From assembly GCF_037975245.1 (NCBI RefSeq), contig NC_092576.1:2475501-2539500 (forward strand): DNA of 64,000 nucleotides, given 5' to 3'. This document shows positions 13,107 through 24,178 of this stretch, in pieces. The notes beneath the pieces were generated by a model. It searched no databases. It was given only the letters and a program-made list of their open reading frames with translations, and had not been told where the DNA came from. A program made the position numbers and the translations under genes. Numbering within the stretch: the first letter of the stretch is position 1; each line of letters starts with the position of its first letter. Source of the stretch: Apostichopus japonicus (Eukaryota > Echinodermata > Holothuroidea > Aspidochirotida > Stichopodidae).

Positions 13107-13309
13107 CAAAGCTCTTTGAATCTCTTTGACTGTACGCCATAGTTCAATAGTCCAATAACGTCTTCCTCGGTAAGTTCTGTTCTGTTTGCATTTACTGATA
13201 GCTTCTCCAGTGTTGAGAGGGTTGGTAAACAAAGACCAGATTGGAGCACGATATCACCTTTATCAACCTTACTGAAGGACCACTGCAGAAATAGTTCAGA
13301 TATTGGTAT
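13107..13309 (-). CDS. B-type repeat exon 1 of NLR-like gene
   Basis: A 203-nt exon (acceptor cttcctgcag, donor gtgagtag), phase 0 in and phase 2 out. It encodes IPISELFLQWSFSKVDKGD, then SGLCLP, LSTLEKLSV, GLLNY and RFKELW. The preceding coding exon is the NACHT exon, which ends in phase 0, so this is the first exon after NACHT across a 10.9-kb intron. Positions of L, I and F fit an irregular leucine-rich repeat, the usual ligand-sensing part of NLR proteins, but the spacing is not the classical 28-29-residue one. A transposable element begins only 30 bp upstream of its acceptor. Confidence 0.87.
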
Positions 13310-13338
13310 CTGCAGGAAGATAAGATCAGGGTTGTTAT

Positions 13339-14199
13339 CAGTGGCGTCGCCAATATAGGCGTAGGAGCCCAATTTGATTGGGGAGTGGGGCAGGGGGGGG
13401 GGGGTTCTGTAACGACTTGCCCGAAAAATATAACCACATTTTTTTGCGCGCTCCGTGCACGTTTAACATGTTAATGTGCATATCATATAGGAATGCATCG
13501 GTTATTACATCGCATGCCAATAGCATACAATCATTTGCCGTGTTATTACCCTTCCATATTGGTTAGAATTATTGAGGAAGTCGTTACAATCATCATGATA
13601 ATAATAATATTAGTTTAACCATTCAAAAACACATTACAAATTACTTTTCTTTCAGTAGGTGCCCGAAATTTCTCATGATATTGCCCGAATTTTCAAAACA
13701 AATTTGAGTTGGGGCTGCAGCCCCTAGCCCCCCCCCGCCTACTAGTCTACGCCAATGCCAATGGGGGCACGTGCCCCCCCCCCCCCCCCCAGAGATGCGT
13801 TTTGTAGTGTTAACAAAATAACTCAAACAAAAACTTGTTTTACAAAGGACGAAACGTATTATGTTTTGCAGTAAAACTTCTTTCACCGGCCATCACAATA
13901 ACCAGTTGTTTTCTCACTAACAGTAACTAAGGTCACAGGCGTGAATCGCTAGTGCTTAACATCACTACCCTGCGTGAATTTCAATTTTCAACACATTTAT
14001 TTAAAAACATCACCAAAGCAATGGGTTAATTGCCATGTTTTGTATAACTTAAGCTCGAAAATTCTTGAACATAAAGTTACTTCAAGTTGAAAAATATTGC
14101 ACCAGATTGCATCAAAGGACCCTCAATTTATCAAACATTTCTCCCTTATCCCCTTACACCCCCCCCCCCCCTAGATTGAAATGCCTGGCGACGCCACTG
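13339..14199. mobile_element. 861-bp terminal-inverted-repeat element
   Basis: Ends are perfect 14-bp inverted repeats, CAGTGGCGTCGCCA on the left and its complement on the right. The bases TTAT lie just outside on both sides, a possible short target duplication. No transposase frame is visible. Part of the interior (about 13420-13520) is related to about 17365-17480 in the larger element further on. An extra C-rich palindromic insert sits near 13710-13800. Non-autonomous DNA transposon by structure. Confidence 0.8.
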
Positions 14200-16508
14200 T
14201 TATAAGTTTGCTCAATTAACTTCAAAACAATTTCTTGGTTACATTACATTACATTACAACTTTTCGTGGTTGAAATAATTAAGGAATGAAGTTGCAGTAT
14301 TAATTTTTAAGGTCAGAATGTTGTATTGACATTTCACCCATACCCAGCAATCTAGATAAAACAAATCAAGCTGTGCCTGAAATCATTTGATAAAAATGTA
14401 TCTTGTAAGTACAAAAGCCAAAAAAAAAAGAGCCAAAAAAAAGGATTTGCAAAATACCTCCATTTGACGCTTTAGCTTAATGTCATAATTTCCCAGGCGA
14501 TTTATATAGACTAACGGAAAATTAATTAATGATCACCTTAATTTCAGTAGTATTTCCAGGTACCATACCTCTTAACCACTGGTGTATCAGAACAAGCTCC
14601 AAACAACTCGAACTGCAGTTTTACAAATCACGGCTGTATGTTTTAGATTAAAGTCCAATTAACTTGATCAGTTTATCATTGTCACGTACGTAGATGTAGA
14701 CAAAGCCTAATATAACAGCAACTGCCATGTGTGAGTAGCCCTTAGGCCTAAGTATTATTATGTACTACTCTCAGACTCGCTTTAGTTTAAATATTCAATT
14801 AAAGATGAATCGCAATGGTTTTCAAATTGCTCCTCGCAAGTAGTAGTATTGTAGGCCAACCTGCTCAACAAAGCTGTTCAATTACTATCCATATATAGTG
14901 CATGTTTTTCTCCTTCACCAGAGTGAAACTGCAGAGTAAGCCGGTGCAGTCAAAAGCAGCCGACGCCTGCCCGCAATTCTCACGTTAACAGCCCGCCACA
15001 GACGAAAACATCTCCGGGAGAATTCATTACACACTCGGCCTACCTGTGTAGCTTATTGTAGAGTAACGAGTTGGTCTTCACTGCACTGTTGTTGCTTTTG
15101 TAAACAATTTTTCTAAGTTATGCTTTTGTTTGTTATGCAAACATTTGTGATGAATGTTAATAATTAATTTATGATGAAGCCACATAACTTGGTAGGGTAT
15201 GTAATAACGTTTGCAAAATGTTCTAAACAAAACGTGCACTAATGATAAACGTTGCTAACTTGCATCATCGCTCACCGAAGTGTTCGTGTAAATCACTAAT
15301 TAAACGCGAGACGTAATGTACTTCTGATTATTACAATCATATTTCTATCAATTATAACCCTAAGTTAATTGATGAGTAGCATAGATTAGGTCAACGCCCT
15401 TGGCTGCTTAAGCTTCTGATCTTCATGTAATCCTTGAAAAATCAGTGAGGCCTAATATGTGATTTTCGAACTAACCTAGGCTAAACTAGAGAGAAACGGG
15501 CTGCATATCATTCTTATCATTCATGTGTGCAATTGGTGGCTTAACTTGATATCCAACTTTATTAATGGATATGCCAAGCATAATTAGTGAATTACGCGCA
15601 CCTTACTGATGCTGATCTTGGTTCCTTCTAAAATGAACTTATTCACACTAGGCCGGCGAGCAATTACAAGATATTGGCATTTGAAAAAGCAACTTGACAT
15701 AACGCTGACCGTAAAAGTTCACACCACAAGGGAAATACGTGCTCCATGAATTATTCCAGAATAAATAAGAAATAAATAAACTTAACACTTTCGTAGTCTA
15801 CAATGAATTTAAAGTTGACCGACAAAATATGTTCATAGAAATGGTATGAATCACTATCATATTTTTTCGCTAGAATTAATCTTAGTTAAGGCTCAATCCA
15901 TTTCTACGTGTAGGCACTATTGCTACTGTTACTACGTACCGTACACCATGTGAGCATACGCACAGCGCTGTGTAGGCCCTGGTTTAAACTTACATTACAA
16001 CCAAATGTTACGTTTAAGCGGTTCCCGTAGGTGTACAAAGTTAGACACAAAAACAACAAAATCGACAATTACCTTACAACGAGGTGATACAAATTCTTAT
16101 AAAATTTAATGCATAGGTCTGACAACAGTTTACACGAGTTTTACTTACACTTACCTGCATATGCTAGTTGCTACTCAGAGACAAATAACAATTAAATACA
16201 ATCGATAATGCAATAGAAATGATAACATTATGTGATCAACTGACACATATTAATACTAAGAACAGTGCTTGTTACGTGACCCGTCCTGCGGGAAACTAAA
16301 CGTCACGGCCAAACGGCACTACCAAACCAGGCCACTCTGACACTAGAACAGTTAGACATACACACTATAGGTCTACTACAGTACACGTCTTGTACGTCGT
16401 ATGTAGTAACCGTAATAGCATCCTTAGAAAACGTGACGTAATGAAGGTTTCCATGGGGGGGGGGTATACAGTGGCTTGAATACAATGGTATAAATAATAA
16501 TGCATGTT
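14200..16508. other. Intronic stretch, no feature recognised
   Basis: Within the 10.9-kb intron after the NACHT exon. A short ATTAC repeat near 14240 and a somewhat GC-richer patch near 14935-15040 are the only visible features. No exon of types A-D was found on the minus strand. Confidence 0.45.
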
Positions 16509-16552
16509 CAGGTGCGTATCCAGGGGGGGCGTTGGGGGCGCGCCCCCCCGGG

Positions 16553-16716
16553 TAAGAAAAAGAGGAGAGAAAAAAAAGAGAAGAAAAAAGGAAAAAAGAG
16601 GGGAAAAAGAGGAGGAGGAGAGGAAGGAAGAGAAAAGAAAAAGAAGAAAGAGAGAAGAAGGAGAAAAGGAGGGAGTAAAAGAAAAACGCGAAGACACCGG
16701 GAAGAGAAAGAGGAAC
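16553..16716. repeat. Polypurine tract
   Basis: About 160 bp of almost pure A/G on the plus strand, with only a few pyrimidines. Such homopurine tracts can form triplex DNA. It produces long open frames on both strands that have no protein-like character. Confidence 0.95.
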
Positions 16717-16959
16717 AGTGACATTATTACAGCGCTGAAGGGTAGCCAGTGACGGATCAATGATTTCGTAAAAGCGTGCCTCACCCTACCCCATACACCG
16801 ACAACTCCATTTTTTGACGTTTCCATTTTCCTCTCTCACTAATGATCTATATATATACTATATATGGTCTATCATAACGCGTGTGTAGAATTGTGCTATG
16901 AAACCAACTGTGGCTGGTCTCGAACTCGACCGTGTCGTCGGGGAACATGACGCATTTTG

Positions 16960-17283
16960 GGATGGGGGCGACCGCCCCCCCCCCATTCAGCATTTTTTTT
17001 AAATGATATCGCTAAGTAATTTCAAAATAGAAAGTGCTAAGATGCAACTTACAAGGCCTAGGAAGTGTCATTTCCAGCGATCTGGGAGACATTTTCGGCC
17101 AAAATTTGCTTGTACGCTTCGCGCTAACAAATGGTCCTGGGTAGTGCCATTTCCAGCGATCTGGCAGGCATTTTCGGCCAAAATTTTCTTGCACGCTTCG
17201 CGCCAACCTATGGTGGCGCTACGCTTAGATAATTTGCCCACAGGCTTCGCTCCTCCCTTGGCAAATTCCTCGCTACGCGCCTG
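16960..17283 (+). mobile_element. Left-truncated copy of the 28153-type element
   Basis: The right end reads CTTGGCAAATTC then GCTACGCGCCTG, and the interior follows the intact copy at 28153-28402 (ATGATATCGCTA, AAGTGCCATTTCCAGCGATC, GTACGCTTCGCGC). The left terminus is missing. An internal segment of about 97 bp starting at the CCATTTCCAGCGATCTGG box is tandemly duplicated here but not in the other copy. Confidence 0.75.
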
Positions 17284-17637
17284 TTCGAATTTGTAACGCA
17301 AACAGCAGATATCACATCATATCAGTGAGCATGAAAATGGCGTTCCAGGATGAAAATCCTCAAGACTGTCCGACTTGCCTGAAAAAATAACCAAACATTT
17401 TCGCGCGCGAAGCGCGCGTTCAACGTGTCAATGTCAATATCATATAAGCAAGCATCGGTTATTACATCGCATGCCATCATGTACCGTACGGTCCGTTCAA
17501 ATTCCGCAGTATACCGCGGGATGCTAATGTAAACAACGACATGTCTCATGTAGATGTATAAAAAGCATGGAGGTCCAATTATGTCAAAAGTTTCTTTTAC
17601 ATTAGTAATGGCGAATTAGGGGCTGCACCCCGCCGCG

Positions 17638-18014
17638 CAGTGGCGGAGCGTCCATACGGTCAGGGGGCGAAAGCGCCCCCTGACGGACTCAAATGGACTG
17701 CTGGCGCCTTTTTCAGCTCTTTACCACTTTTTACTTATTCTAGATTATAGACTTTTTTATTGCGCTCTCATCTACTTATAGACATTTGTCACATTTTGTT
17801 GGTGTTATTTGGCGATGACACCCTATTCTTCGTTTATCTGCAAATTAGCCAGGCCCTGAAAGGGTCATTTCCGGCGATCTAGGGAGTATCTTTACTCAAA
17901 ATTTGTCTGTGCGCTACGCGCCAACCAGTGGTGGCGCTCCGCTTAGATAGTGTCGAAAGCGCCCCTACAGACCATTCTCGCCCCTCCTGACCAATACCCC
18001 TAGCTCCGCCACTG
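17638..18014. mobile_element. 377-bp nested inverted-repeat element
   Basis: Begins CAGTGGCGGAGC and ends GCTCCGCCACTG, a perfect 12-bp inverted repeat. Just inside the left end is a palindrome (GGGGGCGAAAGCGCCCCC). It contains another version of the shared core (CATTTCCGGCGATCT, GCGCTACGCGCCAACC, GTGGCGCTCCGCTTAGATAG). No clear target duplication, no coding capacity. Confidence 0.75.
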
Positions 18015-18699
18015 CTCCCGCGCCTCCTACGCCTATGTGTGTAGTTTTCGGTTTCGGAAATATCTGCTATTTTTTCATTTCCTTCAACCAAGTTTTATAA
18101 TAGCCGTTATAAGAGGTTTAATATTTCTACACAATAAATTAACTGTGTCTGAATTTTCGAAAATTTCTGACCAACATTCTGCATCACACTTCCCTCTACT
18201 CGTGCAATTTTGACCGGTCTGTTAGGGGTTGAAGGTAGTTTTTCTATATTGGTTGTCCATAGATGAAATTTTGTACAACATTATGGGTATGTTTTGAAGT
18301 AAGTTTATTCACGAGAAATGTGAATTTTCAAATTCTGAACAAATTTGGGGCTTAAAACCTTGAAAAGTGGGGCTGACGGGTATTGTGGGCCGCGACGTAG
18401 AATCACCTACAAAAGCAAAGACCCACAGGACATGCGATCAGGTCGAACATGACGTGTGCCGGGTTGACAATCTTCAAAAAGGTTATGGATGGAAAAAAAA
18501 ACTATTAGGTAATACTTGGTTCTCAGGCCCAAAGTGTAGATCTGGTTGGTCATTTCAAGCCCGAGAAGTGCCGTTTCCGGTGATCTGGGGGATATCAAAA
18601 CCAGAAATTTTCTTGTACGCTGCGCGCCAACCGATGGTGGCGCTCCGCTTAGATAGTAATTCGCGCCCCCCGGGTTAGAAAATCCTGGATACGCGCCTG

Positions 18700-21600
18700 A
18701 TGTATGTGCTCGAGTACGTGTTGTGTGTGTTCGGGGATGGGGAGGAGGTAGGTCTCGTTAACTATAATGGGGGATTTTGTCGGGACTCGGGAGCGGGGGA
18801 AGGGGAGGGGGAGGTGTAATGGTGTGAGTGCTTTGAGTGCAGTCAGATTTATTGCTCGGTACTTGCAGTAAATTCAAAAAGAATTTCAAAGAAAGGAAAC
18901 ACTAAAAGTACGATACGATCAAATAAGTATTACATGAAGAGAAAAAAACATCGTGTTTTGGTTGTAGAGGAAGTACAGAGCGACAATTTGTAGTAGCCGA
19001 GTCGAAGTTTTTTGTAATAACAGTTGGTGTATTTCTCAAGTACTTTGATAACTTTAATAAATTTCATTATAGAATGTAATACTATTTTATAAGTTCATAT
19101 AAATTACAATTTGGCGAGGCCGGTTGTTAGTAAATGCTACAGTTCAGAAAGGAGCCAACGTGCTATAAGGAATGAACACCGGTTTGCTAAAGTTTGAATT
19201 ATTTGGGCGGATCGAATAATTGAGCAAAGCCTACTTCACCTACACCTACCTCCACCACGGGGATAGTAAGATTCCTTACTTTGGTTCGCCTCGTTATGAG
19301 ATTATTATGATTTTACTCGTATTTCTGGTTATTGGAGGAAAGTCACTAATGGCACAATGTAGGTGCGACGTAAGCACTAAATGGTTAAAACTTACAATTC
19401 GGTGAGATTGCGGAACAGCGTGTGTGTATACGTTCAATCCTCCCCTGATATCGTATGTAACCTGCGCAAGTAAAATTTCTGCCACATGCGTACGTCAGAA
19501 CGATTTATGAATCTTGCGCGAATGACTGTAATAGAGGGCGCAGCTCTGAAATAGCACAAGTGGAAATGTTCGATACTGCGATGGTTTCACACAAGTCAAA
19601 CATGTTTTTTAAAGGTTTGGCAGTACTTTGCTTTCCCGCTATTAATAATACGCGATTCAAGAAGCGATCGATAGTGAAAAGTATAGTAAAAGTTTAGAAA
19701 TAAAAGACGGAATCTGCAAATAAGTTTCTTCAGGGCTACAATTTCTACGATTGTTCCTTCTAAAATGCAATATGAGTGCCACAGCCACGGTCAGGTCACT
19801 ATGTACAAACCAACGAGGGAAACCATATAGCTATATGCCTATTCAGGCGAACTAAGTGGAACCGCGTGAAGACTAACTCTGAAGTAGACATAAAATATAT
19901 TCGGTGTGTGAAGGTATATAATTAATAAATTGGTTAAGAGCCTTCAAAGGAGCTCTGCCCAAAAAGGATTTTAGACTTAGTTTTATGCTATCCAGATACA
20001 CTGCGTAATTCGCTCTCCTAGTACGGGAATTTATATAACATTGATAACTAACTGTGTGTATTTCGTCATGAACACATACTTTGGAAGGATTACGTCATAA
20101 ATGTGCATTATTTAGTTTCAAGCCGTACAAATGCATTAGCCAGTATTTTTTGGTCAAGGAGATTTCCAATGAAGGGAGAGTGCAATGATCTCGTTCGGCA
20201 GTTGATGGGTTGATAGTGCACCGATTTCATTGGTACCGACATTAACTCTGTGTAAGTGATAGTTGTTGTCTATCTGTACGTCATTATATCTCATCGAATG
20301 TTTGCCAAAAGATCACAAATGGAAGCAGACTGTACTGGCTGTCATCCTATTTATATCGTATAAGACTCCTTGAAAACTACCGGGTCAGAGACCTGGACTA
20401 TGTTTACTTCTCGGCGGGGGAGGGTGTAGGCGGCGTTAATATCTCCATCGCGAGGGCAGAACAACAACAAGGGCTATCAAAATCACTCACTTGAAAAGAG
20501 ATATTGTAAATCCTATATTGTACAGTACATAAGTATACAACATGTATGTGCGGTACAACCGAAACAATGAAACTTCTTCAACATTATTTCAAGAGGAGCC
20601 CGATTAACATTGGCATTCTTTCTTTAAGTTTTAAAAGATGAATATTAAATTGAATCCCATTACCTCCGTTTGACTCATAGTTTCGTACTGGAATAATAAT
20701 TACTGTTAAGTGTACAAACATTGGACCTTCACACACATGCATGTCAGCGTCATGGTACACAATATTATATTTCAATATCGCAATTAGGATTTTAAGGAAC
20801 GGTTTCGGGCGTATTTAGAATAAATAAGTAAATGTGAATGCTTTGTGGATATCTACTCACTGGTATATTATTTAACGATTATCGGAGTATTCTAACTAAA
20901 TTGTTAGAATTGATTTTAAATAGTTTTGAGAGTCACAATCCGAAGACAGCAAACACGGATACATTAATATCACATCAATAATGGCTGTCATAATTTTAAT
21001 AAACCTCTTACATATGCATGTGTACTTTGAACTCACCGACGGAGACAGGTTGGACAATGATGCATTGTGGGAGCAACATATTATAAACTCATGCGCAATT
21101 TACAATCATGCAATATGATGCTTAGCTGTCAAAGCAAGTATTTGCGTTCTCCTTCAAACTGTAAATGTCACAAAATCTCCCTATCCCTGCAGTGCATAGT
21201 CTATCCCACAAGCCCTGAGATATCAGGGTTCCTTCCTTGTGTGAGTTTTATGATCTTATTATAATATTTCTGGTTATAGAAAGATCGTTCCTAACAGGAC
21301 AATGCCAGTGAGAATAATGAGCTTATAATTCTGCGAGATTGCTGGAACAGTGGACGTACATACCGTACGTACGTCCATTGGGTCGTCCCTCTCACAATGA
21401 CATAATATACCTCGCGCAAGAAAAGTGTCTGCAACATGGAAACGTCAGTGTCATAGATTGCTCTGGCACACATTAATGTAACAGAGGGCGCAATTATGTA
21501 TAGCACAAAGTGAACATGTTCGCTACTTTCAAAAATATATGGTGGTGCATTGTGGGAGGAGCTGAGTAACATTCTAAAGTCATGTACAGTTAACAATCAC

Positions 21601-21898
21601 GTAATATAACGCTTTATTTGTCAAAACAACTAGTTTGGGTACAGACACAATTTACAGAGACAACACATAGTTGCGATTCGTTTGCATAATGAATATACCC
21701 TGAATAATGTTGTGAGGTTTATATTTTTATATATTTCTTTTAACAGACGTTGCGGTGAATCTGAGTTGTTTTGGCGACGGATCACTTCTGAATTGACTGT
21801 CATGAAAGAGTTTCACAGATTGCATATATAAGTAAGACTCACTGCATTTACAAACAAAAGACCCAATGTGCCCGATGGGATGGCGCGATCTCACAGCC
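18700..21898. repeat. Intronic stretch with paired dispersed repeats
   Basis: No gene recognised. The segment about 19310-19580 is related, in the same orientation, to about 21250-21525 (shared ATTTCTGGTTAT, GCGAGATTG-like, CGCGCAAG and AGAGGGCGCA blocks in order). A second pair lies at about 21055-21160 and 21545-21640 (ATGCATTGTGGGAG followed by ACTCATG or AGTCATG and ACAATCA). These look like fragments of one older repeat family. Confidence 0.55.
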
Positions 21899-23358
21899 CT
21901 GACCGTGCCAGGAGTACTGAGTAGTTGTGACAATGCCAGGGTACTCAGTAGCTGTGACAGTACCAACGTACTGAGTAACTGTGACAGTGCCAAGGTACTG
22001 GGTAGTTGTGACAGTGTCATTGTACTGAGAGTGGCTGTGATCTTTTCAGGGTACTGAGTAGCTGTGACAGTTTCAAAATACTGATTAGTTGTGGTAGTTC
22101 TGAGGTACTGGGTAGCTCTGACAGTGTCAGGGCAATGAGTAGCTGTGACCGTGTCATGGGTACTGAGTAGTTGTGACATGTACCAAGGTACTTGATATGT
22201 GACAGCACCAACGTACTGAGTAACTGTGACCGGTTGTCAAGGTACTGGTTAGCTGTGACAGTGCCAAGGTACTGAGAGTAGATGTGATCTTTCCAGGGTG
22301 CTGAGTAACTGCGACAGTGCTTAGGTACTTGGTAGCTGTGACTCTGTCATGGTACTAAGTAGTTCTGACTGTGCCAGTGCACCGAGTATCGCTGGGAGTA
22401 CCAGGAGTACTGATTAGCAGTGACGGTGCCAGGGTACTGAGAAGCTCCAACAGTGACAGTTTACTTAGTATCCCTGACAGTGCCAGGGACACTGAGTAGC
22501 TGTGATAGTGGGAGGATACTGAGTAGTTTTGACAGTACCATGGTAACTGAGTAGTTGTGACAGTGCCAAGGTACATATGAGATGTGACAGTGCAAAGGTA
22601 CTGAGAGTCCCTGACAGTTCCAGGTGTACTGAGTAGTTCTGAAAGTGAATGGGTTCTGAGTAGCTATGACAGTACCAAAATAGTAATTAGCTGTGACAGT
22701 GCCATGGTACTGACTAGCTGTGACAGTGTCGTGGTGCTAGGTAGCTGTGACAGTAGTTGGTACTGTCTAGCTGTGACAGTTTCAGGGTACATACAGCTGT
22801 GACAGTGCAAGGATACTGAGTAGTTTTGACAGTGCCATGGCAACTGAATAGTTGTGACAGTACCATGGTACTAAGTATACATGACAGTCCCAGGGGTACT
22901 GAGTATTTGTGACAGTGCTAGGTTACCGAGTAGCTCTGATAGTGTCAAGGTACTTAGTAGCTGAGTCGGTGTCAGGGTACTGATTAGCTGTGACACTGCC
23001 AAGGTACTGAGTACATCAGACAATGTCAGGTTACTGAATAGTTGTGATAGTACCAACGTACTGAGCAGCTGTGATAGTAGCTAAATACTGAGTAGCTGCG
23101 ACAGTTTCATGGTACTGAATAGCTGTGGCAGTACCAATGTACTGAATAGCTGTGACAGTATCAAGGTACTGAGTAGCTCAGACAGTGTCAGGTTACTTAA
23201 TAGCTGTGATAGTACCAACGTACTGAATAGCTGTGATAGTAGCAAGATACTGAGTAGCTGCGAAAGTGTCAGGGTATTGTATAAATGTGATTGTACCGAA
23301 GTACTGAGTAGCTGTGATAGTAGCAAGGTATTGAGTAGATATGACAGTGCCAGGCTAC
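21899..23358. repeat. 27-bp minisatellite array, about 1.5 kb
   Basis: Roughly 50 diverged copies of a unit like GTACTGAGTAGCTGTGACAG followed by TGCCAAG. Because the unit is usually 27 bp, a multiple of three, the array gives artificial open frames with 9-residue periodicity on both strands. I regard these as non-coding. It sits in the long NLR intron. Confidence 0.93.
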
Positions 23359-23447
23359 TATTTTTTAGAGAACACATTAATGTCAGGCTACTATTTTTTA
23401 GAGAACACATTAATGTCAGGCTACTTGTTTAGAGAACACATTAATGT
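23349..23447. repeat. 33-bp unit repeated three times
   Basis: Three successive copies of a unit containing CAGGCTACT, then TTTAGAGAACACATTAATG. It directly abuts the end of the 27-bp array, and its first bases resemble the last array unit, so it probably arose from its edge. Confidence 0.9.
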
Positions 23448-24178
23448 CCGATTACATAGTCTAAGGCTTGCGTATGCCATGACATAAATTCCTGATACTT
23501 TTGCTTCATCTGTTCGTACAGATACCTGATCTGTTTCCATATAAAAGCTGAATATGTTTCTGTGAACTGTTACTCTTCGTACTATTCCCAAATATGTTAT
23601 TCAACTTGAATTTTTCTAGATAAATTATAATTCTTTAGCATTCAGTTATAATCCCTTTAAATACCTCTGCTTATATTTAGTTATAAGCTCAATAAGCAGA
23701 ATTGTAACTACTGCTTCATACAAGTAGAAACCTACTTCTGTCTAATAACGGTTCCAGTGTTCCAGAATGAAGTACCGGTGAGGCTGATTAGTTGAGATCA
23801 ATATCATTTATTTGGAATGTATTGACTGTATCATACAATTTGAACTTGCATTGATTTCGTGAGATATGAACTATCATGTATTAGATAAACAATTTGATAA
23901 ACCATTTTGAAAAAGTGGTATTTAATATTGACATGCTGCAGGGTGGATTTCTTTTCTTTATCTGAGTGTAGTGTAAATGCAAATGTATACAAAACATCAA
24001 CAATTATTCATATTAGGACTACAGAGGGACCTCTCATTTGGTATTAGCATCCACCAAATATAAATTTAATTTAATCTGAGAGTCTTATTGTGCTTTAGAA
24101 AGCATCATCAAGGGGAAAATGTTTCTCGGTTAGCCTTTTCCAAACAGTGGGTGACAAATGAATGAAAAGTATGCTTAC

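Larger units (their letters stand above)
16509..18699. mobile_element. 2.2-kb composite inverted-repeat element
   Basis: The left end CAGGTGCGTATCCAGG and the right end CCTGGATACGCGCCTG form imperfect inverted repeats 2.2 kb apart. Both ends run into a C/G-rich block of the form GCGCCCCCCGGGT followed by AGAA. The flanks TGCATGTT and ATGTATGT resemble a decayed 8-bp duplication. Inside lie at least two other elements (16960-17283 and 17638-18014) and a polypurine tract, so it is a nest. No transposase is encoded. Confidence 0.7.

Noticed and set aside
16365-16826. Long open frames on both strands across 16500-16826
   Set aside because: They are produced by the polypurine tract; residues are almost only K, E, R, G or S, F, L, P, with no splice context.
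21899-23358. CRISPR-like array
   Set aside because: Units are contiguous and diverged with no unique spacers, and the DNA is eukaryotic.
21727-23432. Frames with 9-residue repeats (LSQLLSTL; SSCDS)
   Set aside because: They mirror the 27-bp minisatellite unit on each strand; no start, splice sites or domain.
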